From assembly GCA_030698405.1 (NCBI GenBank), contig JAUYMU010000061.1, positions 1 to 64,000 of the forward strand: DNA of 64,000 nucleotides, written 5' to 3'. Origin of the DNA: Bacteroidota bacterium (GTDB taxonomy: Bacteria; Bacteroidota; Bacteroidia; Bacteroidales; Prolixibacteraceae). The translations under genes and the position numbers were made by a program. This document shows positions 41,406-49,607 of the stretch, one piece after another. Positions within the stretch are counted from its first letter, which is position 1. Each line of letters starts with the position of its first letter. The notes below the pieces were generated by a model, which was not told the DNA's origin, ran no database searches, and worked only from the letters and a program-made list of their open reading frames with translations.

Positions 41406-41690
41406 CTATTCGCCACTAACAATTGTTTCATAGGTAACAATAATACCCAACAGGCTTGTTTGTTTTAAATCGACTGATGAAATACGTGTAATTCCACCAT
41501 TTTTAGCGGCTGTTTTGATACTTGCATCCGCATTAAAAAACAGAACTCCAAAATAACCAGTAGCAGTCGCTGTTCCAACTTTACTTCCCACTGCATATCC
41601 GGTTGCATTTACCGGAAGCGTTAGGGAGCATGATGTTACTAAAATCGCAACCACAAAAGCAGCAGCAATAATTTTGATTTTTTTGTTCAT
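41406..41690 (-). CDS. TRL-like family lipoprotein
   Basis: From the ATG at 41690 the product is 94 residues with a lipoprotein signal (KKIKIIAAAFVVAILVTSC); the frame upstream to 41747 is non-signal leader. The mature part, GSKVGTATATGYFGVLFFNADASIKTAAKNGGITRI, matches the TRL-like family (small proteins first noted near a tRNA locus), whose function is unknown. It carries the third copy of the shared leader and follows the PP2C gene. Confidence 0.82.
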   Translation of the reverse strand: MNKKIKIIAAAFVVAILVTSCSLTLPVNATGYAVGSKVGTATATGYFGVLFFNADASIKTAAKNGGITRISSVDLKQTSLLGIIVTYETIVSGE

Positions 41691-41717
41691 GTTACGCATA
41701 ATTTTAAATTGTAAGTT

Positions 41718-41770
41718 AGTCCTACTCGTTAGGCTTTTCGGAAACACCCCTGTTTTATTACCTGTACAGG
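41718..41770 (-). promoter_or_regulatory. Shared structured 5' leader, copy 3
   Basis: On the minus strand a different hairpin (CCTGTACAGG) is followed by the A-rich spacer, CAGGGGTGTTTCCG, AAAAGCC and GAGTAGG as in copies 1 and 2. The change of hairpin sequence with retention of the downstream core points to a conserved RNA structure. Confidence 0.6.
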
Positions 41771-41776
41771 ACAGTT

Positions 41777-42727
41777 TTATTTTTTTAGCATTGTAAGCGT
41801 TAAAAAAGCAACGAATAAGATGGCAAACGTGTAAAGTGCGATTTTTACAACTTTATTAAGTTTGTCGCTCTTTTGTCCAATACCAGAATTTCCTTTATAA
41901 ATAAAATCTGGTAGATTGTTTGCCATACTGTCCATATTTGAGTTGTTTGTAACTGGCCGATAAATCCAATTCAATTTGTCTTCGCCAAGCAAATTAATTT
42001 GATCATCATCCTCAAATTCAAGAAGGATTGCTGAGTGATTGTCAGATGAAACAGAAAGACATTTGAGTTTTATCAATTCAAGCTTTTTATTGATTTCCAG
42101 TGCCGTATCGCAAAGTATATCAACTATTTCAGAATCGTTATAAGCCTCCAAAACACCATCACTACACATAAATATCAAATCACCAGATTCAACTTTTGTT
42201 AAAGCTGAAATGTCGGCTTTTGAAACCTCACCTCCTGAATTCGCCTGAATTGCTCTGGTAATTTGATTCCTCCGGCTGTGGTTCTTAGCTTCCTCATTGT
42301 TAATTATACCTGATTGCACAAGTTCTTCAACAGTTGAATGATCAGTTGAGCGCCAATATTTTTTTTCACTAGGTTTGACAACATAGATACGGCTATCGCC
42401 AATATGAGCAAGTAAAACCTCCTTGTCGGAAATGAATACTGCGCACAATGTAGTACCCATTCCATAGTTTTCCGGATTCTCAGTTATGCTTTTATTTAAT
42501 TTATCCTGAATCTCACCAATAATTTTTTGTACCCATTCTACTGAAAACGAAGTTCTATTTATCCCTTGTGCTTTTCGAATTACTGAATCACCCACAAATC
42601 GACTTGCCACTTCTCCTTTTGCTATCCCTCCTACGCCATCACATAAAGTGAAAACGAAGTCGTTAAAGGCAATAAAATCTTCATTGTTTTCCCTTTTCCC
42701 AATACTCGTATAGGATGATATTTTCAT
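41777..42727 (-). CDS. PP2C-family Ser/Thr phosphatase with C-terminal membrane anchor
   Basis: The 316-residue protein has PP2C metal-binding motifs: NNEDF (about 14-18), CDGVGGIAKGEVASRF (Asp30), LLAHIGDSRIYVV and LIFMCSDGV, spanning about residues 1-245. A single transmembrane helix (ALYTFAILFVAFLTLTML, about 296-313) anchors the C-terminus, so the catalytic domain faces the cytoplasm. It would reverse phosphorylation by the kinase encoded at 47251-48732. It lies between the TRL-like and PEGA genes. Confidence 0.93.
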   Translation of the reverse strand: MKISSYTSIGKRENNEDFIAFNDFVFTLCDGVGGIAKGEVASRFVGDSVIRKAQGINRTSFSVEWVQKIIGEIQDKLNKSITENPENYGMGTTLCAVFISDKEVLLAHIGDSRIYVVKPSEKKYWRSTDHSTVEELVQSGIINNEEAKNHSRRNQITRAIQANSGGEVSKADISALTKVESGDLIFMCSDGVLEAYNDSEIVDILCDTALEINKKLELIKLKCLSVSSDNHSAILLEFEDDDQINLLGEDKLNWIYRPVTNNSNMDSMANNLPDFIYKGNSGIGQKSDKLNKVVKIALYTFAILFVAFLTLTMLKK

Positions 42728-42766
42728 TTCAGGTATTAAATTTCAGGTTGTTAAAATTGATTAGTC

Positions 42767-45046
42767 TTATTTCGGGATATCGTTTTTCTTCCAGAATTTT
42801 ATTTTGCTTGAATTATTTGGGGTAGATGGGGTCTCCGCCGTTTTTATACTTGTTGTCCTTCTTGCTGGATCAAGAAGTGGTTTATGCCAGAGCCGCAACA
42901 TATTATTCGACTTATATACTTTGCCATTTAATGTAATTCCAATTGAGCCGACCCATGACTCTTTAAGCTTCGCTAAAGGGAGACTTTCTTCTACAAAAAC
43001 ATCCTGGTTCATATAACCATACTTTTTTTGATTGCTATCCCAATAGTTTAATTTTCCTTCTTTTACCTGCATGCCCGTTTTAAAATTTATATTGAAATAG
43101 GAAAGTCTGGTTGAAATCTCGATCCCATAAAAATAATTTAGCATTTGAACATCGGCAAATCCAGGAATATTCGCACCAATAGATTTCAATCCAGGAGTGT
43201 ATTTAACTCTACCAATTAAGTTTACATCAACTTGCCTCAGAATTGAACCTCCCAAACGCCAATCCCAATTCAGAAAGAAAAAATTGGGCGCTAAAGTTTT
43301 AAAATTAACCGAATCTGTTTTAATCAATTCATAGTCAACATTTAACAGCGCTGACGAAAGACCTGATCCGGGAAAAATAATTATGCGCCCAAATGAAGCT
43401 TCGAAATTATCAACGTCATCAAATTTTCTTATATCTGTAATTCTGCCAGTTCCTTGCTTCAAACCAATACTAGCTTCGAGCAAATGGAATGAAGACTTTG
43501 AATAGTTTGGTAATTTTCCTCTCTTGATTATTTCAGGAGTATGGTTAATTGAACTCTTATAAAGTACCTTTTTACCATCACTCAGCGAAAGTCCGTAATC
43601 GCCAAATGGAAGTGGCATATTGGCCGGAGTTATAAACTTTTCTTCAATTGCAATATTTTGATTTTCATTTCTACCTATAATAGTTACAACTAACCCTTCT
43701 TTTTCGCTTGTTATATTTAATGGAGAAACTGAACGAAGATCATATTTTACTGTTTCTTCATCAGGCGTATTTTCACTAATAAGCTTTGAAATTTTCTCAG
43801 TGGCAAAGCCGCTTTTCCTTATTAATATTTCATGATTACCTGCATTAACAAGAGTAGAAACGGGCGTAAATCCTATCCGATTCCCATCCAACATTACTTC
43901 AGACGAAGATGGTGTGGTCTCAAAATTAATTTTTCGTGCAACCTGCATTGAAACATCAAAATCGGTAATCTTTTTTTCAACCACCGTAAGAGCATATTCT
44001 TCCTCAAGAGGAATAAATCCAGGCTTTTCAAACCTCACTTTATGATTTCCAACCCTGGTTTTAACCTTGAAGAGAGGTACATTTCCTATCTTTTGATTAT
44101 TAACAAATATGGTAGCTCCTTCAGCAAATTGTTTATCGACAAAAGTTAAATATCCAAAAATAGGCTCAAGACTTACTGAAATATTGTGCATTTTCCCATT
44201 TTTTGCCAGAATTGTGGTTTCATAGGGGATGTAACTTTCTGCTTCAATTTTTATTTTAAGTGTACCTTCATTCACAGGTACAATATTTCCTTCATAGAAC
44301 TTAAAAAACTCTACGTCGTCAAAAAAACTTCGTAGATTCATCCCCGGTTTTACCATCGCATCAAGTTCAATTTTAACGGAGTCTATCCACAAAACCGGAG
44401 TCTTAAGAAATAATGAATTATCATCAGTTCTCAAATCAAGCTTAATTCTTGAAAAAAGCGGAATCAGATCAATGTTATAAGTCTTTTCCGCATCGCGGGG
44501 AATGACAACCATTGTATCAACATTTTTATATTGAGCCTTAACTATATTAACCCGATACTTCCCGCTTACATTTGTAATTGGCTGATTTGATGACAATACG
44601 AGATTATTTAAATCAGGAAAGATGACAGTCGAGTTCCTTGGATTTGTAATTATATTGACTTTTCCTTTTGCCGTATTTGCAGAAATCCTGAATGCTATTG
44701 GTTTTTCGAGATCGAAAATTTCAATGTCTTCCGATTGAAGATTGGATCCCGATACGGTTAATTTAAATTTTATCTTTTCGTGACAGATAATGTATTGATT
44801 TTCCTGTTCATTGTGAATCACAATAAACTCTTCAACCGGAAGCATATTTGAATCAAACTTCAACCCGGGCAGTGAGCTGTTAATTACAATAATCAAATCT
44901 TCAGGAGTACATTGTTCCGGGAAAACCAGTGATACACGTTCCATTTTTTCGATAAACATCGTTTCCATATTCTGAGAATAAATCCTATTACAGAACAAGA
45001 AGCCTATCAGAAGTAAACCTAACTTAAAGCAGTTTGAACATTTCAT
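42767..45046 (-). CDS. PEGA-repeat surface protein with possible C-terminal barrel
   Basis: The 759-residue product has a signal peptide (LGLLLIGFLFCNRIYSQ). Several beta repeats of PEGA type are visible: EGATIFVNNQKIGNVPLFKV with KVRFEKPGFIPLEEEY (about 315-350) and SSEVMLDGNRIGFTPVSTLV with HEILIRKSGF (about 378-420), plus weaker earlier copies. Residues about 520-700 alternate as in outer-membrane strands (NFFFLNWDWRLGGSILRQ; LNYFYGIEISTRLSYFNINF). It resembles PEGA proteins attached to bacterial S/T kinase systems, where they bind the envelope. It is part of the signalling cluster. Confidence 0.75.
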   Translation of the reverse strand: MKCSNCFKLGLLLIGFLFCNRIYSQNMETMFIEKMERVSLVFPEQCTPEDLIIVINSSLPGLKFDSNMLPVEEFIVIHNEQENQYIICHEKIKFKLTVSGSNLQSEDIEIFDLEKPIAFRISANTAKGKVNIITNPRNSTVIFPDLNNLVLSSNQPITNVSGKYRVNIVKAQYKNVDTMVVIPRDAEKTYNIDLIPLFSRIKLDLRTDDNSLFLKTPVLWIDSVKIELDAMVKPGMNLRSFFDDVEFFKFYEGNIVPVNEGTLKIKIEAESYIPYETTILAKNGKMHNISVSLEPIFGYLTFVDKQFAEGATIFVNNQKIGNVPLFKVKTRVGNHKVRFEKPGFIPLEEEYALTVVEKKITDFDVSMQVARKINFETTPSSSEVMLDGNRIGFTPVSTLVNAGNHEILIRKSGFATEKISKLISENTPDEETVKYDLRSVSPLNITSEKEGLVVTIIGRNENQNIAIEEKFITPANMPLPFGDYGLSLSDGKKVLYKSSINHTPEIIKRGKLPNYSKSSFHLLEASIGLKQGTGRITDIRKFDDVDNFEASFGRIIIFPGSGLSSALLNVDYELIKTDSVNFKTLAPNFFFLNWDWRLGGSILRQVDVNLIGRVKYTPGLKSIGANIPGFADVQMLNYFYGIEISTRLSYFNINFKTGMQVKEGKLNYWDSNQKKYGYMNQDVFVEESLPLAKLKESWVGSIGITLNGKVYKSNNMLRLWHKPLLDPARRTTSIKTAETPSTPNNSSKIKFWKKNDIPK

Positions 45047-45076
45047 AGCAAGGTAGTTTAATTGGGATTTTATTTT

Positions 45077-46054
45077 TTATTTTACAGAATCTCCAGCCGA
45101 TATTTTAAAATTATGAAGTCCAAAGGCATCATTTTCTGAGGTTTTTTGGGCATCCTGCCAGGTTCGCACCCAAATTATCGGATTTTCGTTTTCTTTAAAC
45201 TGAACCAATAGAAATAACAAACCATCATCCTTATACTTTTGGGTATCCCAAATTTGTTGAAGCATAATACCATAAAAGTTAGGATGTTTGCGGTGTTTGA
45301 CGACTTCTATATTCTTAAAATCCAATCGCAAATAACTGATGCTGTTAAATACATTGTTGAGTTTTGCAATGTATTCGCTCTTTGTGGAAACCTGATACTC
45401 GATTTGATTTTTTGTAAAGTTGTTCTGAACATGATCAGTAGAAATTTCTTCTGTTTTCAACACTTTGCCTGTTATTATCAGAGCTTTATCACTATATAAT
45501 TTTTCGATGTAATTAATATCTTTTTTCACATAGGAAGTACGAAGATTTTCCAGAAAATTTAATATAATTTCTCTTCGGGTTTTATCGATAACACTTGTAG
45601 CGTCGAGAACACTCTTGTATTGGTGTGCATCCAAGGCAATGTAGAAATCATCAATTCTTCCGTCAAAACTATATTCCAAAACAATATCAAACTTATCTGA
45701 GTTTCCAAAAATGAAAGGAACATTTCTGATCTGATAGAGATCATCTTTTTGCAGCACATTCTCTGAGAAACTTGCAGCAGAGCAATAAAAACGGCTATCT
45801 TTCCACAGGTCAGTAATCTTTTCAATCCCTCCCTGCGTTATAAACTTTTCATCAAACTTGGGTAGATCATAACCGTTTATAAATGCTTCATTTATTTTAA
45901 TCAGTAATTGTGAAGTATTCTTCTCAATGCTCTGTTTTGTCATACCATCTTGAATTCCCCCAATTATTTTAAGTGAAATTCGGGTCACCTGAGAGTAGCA
46001 AGTCAAACTAATAAATAGTTGAATAACTGCTAAGATTAGTACAGTTTTGATCAT
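45077..46054 (-). CDS. Secreted protein with NTF2-like segment
   Basis: The 325-residue product has a signal peptide (VLILAVIQLFISLTCYSQ). Residues about 160-300 (NLRTSYVKKDINYIEKLYSD, then YIAKLNNVFNSISYLRLDFK and IMLQQIWDTQKYKDDGLLFL) have the layout of SnoaL/NTF2-like domains with a helical start and a long bent sheet. No catalytic residues could be assigned. It lies between the PEGA gene and an unknown transmembrane protein gene on the same strand, so it is probably part of the same envelope complex. Confidence 0.65.
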   Translation of the reverse strand: MIKTVLILAVIQLFISLTCYSQVTRISLKIIGGIQDGMTKQSIEKNTSQLLIKINEAFINGYDLPKFDEKFITQGGIEKITDLWKDSRFYCSAASFSENVLQKDDLYQIRNVPFIFGNSDKFDIVLEYSFDGRIDDFYIALDAHQYKSVLDATSVIDKTRREIILNFLENLRTSYVKKDINYIEKLYSDKALIITGKVLKTEEISTDHVQNNFTKNQIEYQVSTKSEYIAKLNNVFNSISYLRLDFKNIEVVKHRKHPNFYGIMLQQIWDTQKYKDDGLLFLLVQFKENENPIIWVRTWQDAQKTSENDAFGLHNFKISAGDSVK

Positions 46055-46084
46055 ATTGCTTGTGGTATTTGTATTAATATATAT

Positions 46085-47251
46085 TTAATTGTCACTTTCT
46101 CTTGGAATATAGGCAAAGAACAATCCTTCAACTTCTCCATTATTTTTAAAAATCGTTTTTGCACTTGTTGTCACAACCAGTAAATGGTTATAGTTATAAA
46201 TCTTGCTGCTGATAAAAACGCTGGCTTTCATATTATCTTTATCATCGTTTTGCCATCCAAAATAAATATTGTAATCTGATGAGAAATTACCAAAAAAGGT
46301 ATTGAGATTGAGCCTGAATTTTTCATCAATTCCTCCGTACAGCTTTTGAGTTATATTTAGCTTTACTGAAGTTGGTAGCAGGTTAAGGAACAAATTTCGT
46401 GTTGATTCTTTGTAATATCTGTTGCTAAATACCGGATATATTGAATCGTTTACATAAAAATATTTACTGGATGACAATTCTGGCGTTGTTGAATATATTT
46501 CACCCTGATACAAATAAATGTCCTGAGTTTTTAGTTTAAGCTGAATTCTGGAAGGTCTTTCTTTGCTAATCTCAACACCTTTTGAAAATTTCATTTCCCT
46601 AAACAAATCTCTCTCTAACTCGTCCTTCGTTTTTTCTGTAATTAGCGAATAGTTATTAGGAATCCTGATTGACAATGCATTTGGCTTTTCAAGTAGCCAG
46701 GAAAGAGAAAAATATTTTGAATCATGTTTAATATTTAACGGCGTATTTTGGTCAATTGAAATCTTTGGATTAAATGACATGATATTTTGTTTGGTTAGGG
46801 AACTGCCATTGAATAAAACTTCAATACCATTTTCATTAACTGCCTGATTCAGTATATACTTTTCTTGCTTTAATACTGAAACAAGAAATGCTCTTTCGAC
46901 ATAATCAAATACCTCGCGAATATTCGTAACATTCTGACCTTCATCTATCAAATATAATCCAATATGGTCTAACTCGTTGTATTTGTTATACCTGCAAATT
47001 AGCATCCTCTTTTCTCCAAATAAAGTAACATTCAAAAAATGTGAACCCACCACATTCGATAAACCTTTAAGTTTTATTTCTTTTTGATATGCTTCAGGGA
47101 TCATTTCATAAACCTGCCTAATTCTTAAAGAGTTAAATTTCAGTTCTGCACCAATAACTGAATTAATTCCGAGGATCAAAATAACAAGCAATGCAAGTAA
47201 TTTTAGAAATATCCCTCTGGGTTTTGCGATTTTTTTCATCCTGCTGAACAT
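46085..47251 (-). CDS. Unknown protein with N-terminal membrane helix
   Basis: The 388-residue protein has one N-terminal hydrophobic segment (GIFLKLLALLVILILGINSVIGA), a signal peptide or anchor, then a long beta-rich extracytoplasmic part with no recognised domain (LIDEGQNVTNIREVFDYVER; LSWLLEKPNALSIRI; NYNHLLVVTTSAKTIF). Its ATG overlaps the stop of the kinase gene by one base (TAATG), which implies coupled translation and a functional link with the kinase. The order kinase-unknown-NTF2-PEGA-PP2C-TRL suggests a membrane-spanning complex. Confidence 0.7.
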   Translation of the reverse strand: MFSRMKKIAKPRGIFLKLLALLVILILGINSVIGAELKFNSLRIRQVYEMIPEAYQKEIKLKGLSNVVGSHFLNVTLFGEKRMLICRYNKYNELDHIGLYLIDEGQNVTNIREVFDYVERAFLVSVLKQEKYILNQAVNENGIEVLFNGSSLTKQNIMSFNPKISIDQNTPLNIKHDSKYFSLSWLLEKPNALSIRIPNNYSLITEKTKDELERDLFREMKFSKGVEISKERPSRIQLKLKTQDIYLYQGEIYSTTPELSSSKYFYVNDSIYPVFSNRYYKESTRNLFLNLLPTSVKLNITQKLYGGIDEKFRLNLNTFFGNFSSDYNIYFGWQNDDKDNMKASVFISSKIYNYNHLLVVTTSAKTIFKNNGEVEGLFFAYIPRESDN

Positions 47252-48732
47252 TATTGATTTCTTCCAATTACTAATCTTTCTTTTCTTATTCCATTTTTAT
47301 CAAAAAGATAACCTATGTATAGTTCTCCTTCGATCCAATCTCCTTCAATATAATTTCCTGCCTCTGCTTTCCTTTCCATCGGATCATCTTTCGAGATCAA
47401 TCCTCCTGTTTTGAAATAGTACTTTCCCTTTCCATGCATTTTCCCATTTTTCACATACCCAAAATAAGTGTCGCCATTGGGAAATATAATTTCACTTTGA
47501 GTTATAACAGGCTTAATCTCTTGTTCAACCGGTTTTTCTTCAGGCTGGGTTTTAGGTTTAATTATCATTTCGGATGAATCAACTAAATTGCTGCCTTGTT
47601 CAACTTTGTTTTGAATTTCCGAAATTTGTTGAATTCTTTTATCAGCTATCTGGTTATTAGTTTCATAACCTATTTCCGCCACTGGCCGGAAATAATAAAT
47701 TGAAGCGCCAAATAACATTACGAGAAAGAAACCTGTAAATACAAATATCCAAGGTTTTTTCAAATGCTTTGTTTTAGCTACTATCTTCTTCCCGGCAGTA
47801 CTCGATACTATTTGAGTAATCTCATTGTCAATATCTTTAATCCTGAATTGTCCATTTTTTTGATTTTCTTCCTTTTTTTGACCGGAAAGTAAAAGAATGC
47901 ACTCTTCTGCATCTTTAATCCGCAGCGCAGGATCGGTAACCAAACATTTTTCAATTATTGATTTCCATGGAGCAGGAATTGAGTCAATTGTTTGAGGTAA
48001 TTTCCCTGAATTTACTTGTTTCAATATTTCCTGTCGGCCCAATTCACTTGAAGTACTATGCTCACCTGAGTTAAAAGGTAAATTGCCAATAAATAAATGG
48101 AAAGCAATCACTCCGAAACTCCATAAATCGGTATTCTTTCTAATAGTCTTGTCAGCAAGTTGTTCGGGCGAAGAATAAGCTATAGTTCCAGCTCCGATTA
48201 GCGAATTACTGTATTGGGTATTTTTTGTTAATGTTAATTTTTTGCTTATACCAAAATCTGTAATCTTTGGAATAAAGTTGTTGTCCCTTTTTACAATGAG
48301 GATGTTTTGTGGCTTAATATCCCTGTGAATAATATCTTGGGAATGTATAAACCTTATTCCTTCTAACAGGTTTGATAATAAGTAATATTTCTGACTCAGG
48401 TTAAGTGTTTGATTTTGTAATAGCTGCAACAGGTTTCCCAATTCATAATACTGAAGTATTCCAAAATCATATTCTCCGGCCAGTGAATTAAAGGTATAGC
48501 ATTCTTCGTATCTTGCAATATTTGGATGAGCAGGCAATTTATTTACCAACTCCACCTCATTTTTGAGCCGCAATTCAGGAAAATCAGCTTTTATTTTCGA
48601 CACTTTAATGGCAACCCATCTGTCAAGAAAAGTATCATAAGCTTTGAATACTTCTCCAAAGCCACCTTCTCCCAACCGGTCACTGGCAGTTTCGTACTTA
48701 TATCTTTGCTGAAATTTTTCCTGGGTAATCAT
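47251..48732 (-). CDS. Eukaryotic-like Ser/Thr kinase with MORN repeat
   Basis: The 493-residue protein has a kinase domain (1-280) with the Gly loop GEGGFGEVFKAYD, Lys43 (VAIKVS), the catalytic loop IIHRDIKPQNIL (Asp138), TDFG (Asp159) and the YSSPEQL (APE-like) segment. A transmembrane helix spans about 327-348, and the periplasmic part contains a MORN repeat (NGDTYFGYVKNGKMHGKGKY, about 419-438). It should phosphorylate FHA-binding partners in the cytoplasm. It lies upstream of the PP2C gene and downstream of an FHA gene. All essential kinase residues are present. Confidence 0.95.
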   Translation of the reverse strand: MITQEKFQQRYKYETASDRLGEGGFGEVFKAYDTFLDRWVAIKVSKIKADFPELRLKNEVELVNKLPAHPNIARYEECYTFNSLAGEYDFGILQYYELGNLLQLLQNQTLNLSQKYYLLSNLLEGIRFIHSQDIIHRDIKPQNILIVKRDNNFIPKITDFGISKKLTLTKNTQYSNSLIGAGTIAYSSPEQLADKTIRKNTDLWSFGVIAFHLFIGNLPFNSGEHSTSSELGRQEILKQVNSGKLPQTIDSIPAPWKSIIEKCLVTDPALRIKDAEECILLLSGQKKEENQKNGQFRIKDIDNEITQIVSSTAGKKIVAKTKHLKKPWIFVFTGFFLVMLFGASIYYFRPVAEIGYETNNQIADKRIQQISEIQNKVEQGSNLVDSSEMIIKPKTQPEEKPVEQEIKPVITQSEIIFPNGDTYFGYVKNGKMHGKGKYYFKTGGLISKDDPMERKAEAGNYIEGDWIEGELYIGYLFDKNGIRKERLVIGRNQ

Positions 48733-48765
48733 CGAAAATCAATTTGAATTTTTTAGTAAGGTGGA

Positions 48766-49347
48766 TTATTTTAGCTCAATTTGAATTTTGGTTTCTCCAA
48801 TGACAAAAACATCCTGATCATTTAGAAAAATCTCATCATCTGGCTTCAACGCTTGTGTCGAATCATTTAAGAAGGTGCCATTTGGGCTGTTATTATCCCT
48901 GATGATGGCCTCATAATTATTACCTTTCTTCGTCAAAATTATTTCGCAGTGATAATTGCGTGACATTTTTTTATCAGAGGTAAATATTGGAATATCCGGA
49001 GTCGACTCGCTTTTTAACATGCTCAAACGACCAATTGTATTTTCTCCTTCCTTCAGATTGAAAATTTGCTCTTCAGTTCTTTCATCCTTAAGTACCTTTA
49101 ACTTTGCCGAAGAAGCGTTAATGTTTCTGGAATTAACTATTTGGGTTGGAGGCAGGTTAAAAGCAGTTTCCATCAACCGAGGCTCTGCCAAAGTATTAAG
49201 CCCAGGAACTTGCACTTTCATTGGCTTACCACATTTGGGATTAGAGCATTTGATGGAAACTACTTTTCCTTCATAAGGAATCATTAATTCTTTCTGCACG
49301 GAAGTAATTTCCATACAGTTTAAGCATTTAATTTTTATTACCTCCAT
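48766..49347 (-). CDS. Zinc-ribbon plus FHA-domain protein
   Basis: The 193-residue protein has an N-terminal zinc ribbon (Cys8, Cys11, Cys34, Cys39: KCLNCMEI ... CSNPKCGKPMK), a linker and a C-terminal FHA domain (about 96-190) with GR (106-107), SRNYH (129-133) and NSPNGTFLND. FHA domains bind phosphothreonine and probably read out the neighbouring kinase's targets. The N-terminal ribbon is nearly duplicated as the separate 51-residue protein at 49373. No membrane segment is present. Confidence 0.93.
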   Translation of the reverse strand: MEVIKIKCLNCMEITSVQKELMIPYEGKVVSIKCSNPKCGKPMKVQVPGLNTLAEPRLMETAFNLPPTQIVNSRNINASSAKLKVLKDERTEEQIFNLKEGENTIGRLSMLKSESTPDIPIFTSDKKMSRNYHCEIILTKKGNNYEAIIRDNNSPNGTFLNDSTQALKPDDEIFLNDQDVFVIGETKIQIELK

Positions 49348-49372
49348 TGAAGTATGATTGATTTTGAAGTTA

Positions 49373-49528
49373 TTAGTAAATCTCAGGTACTTTAATTTTC
49401 AAGTGAAGCCCACACGCAGGATTACCGCACTTTAATTTGATCAATTTGCCACAAAAAGCCATAACAACTTTTGTTTTCACTACAGAAACACTACCACAGT
49501 GCAAACATTTAATTTTTAGTAGTTCCAT
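49373..49528 (-). CDS. Stand-alone 51-residue zinc-ribbon protein
   Basis: From the ATG at 49528 the product is MELLKIKCLHCGSVSVV... with Cys8, Cys11 and the later CGNPAC pair. It aligns over its whole length with the first 48 residues of the FHA protein encoded just downstream (LKIKCLHC against VIKIKCLNC; LKCGNPACG against IKCSNPKCG). A frame reaching 49642 overlaps the PWGE gene and is not believable as coding. It is probably a tandem duplicate that kept only the ribbon and may be an adaptor. Confidence 0.75.
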   Translation of the reverse strand: MELLKIKCLHCGSVSVVKTKVVMAFCGKLIKLKCGNPACGLHLKIKVPEIY

Positions 49529-49607
49529 TGAAATTGTTTTTTTAAATAAACAAATACCCAAATTATACTTGTTGCGATCTATTAACAAACAGCTTGATTT
49601 ATAGCGT

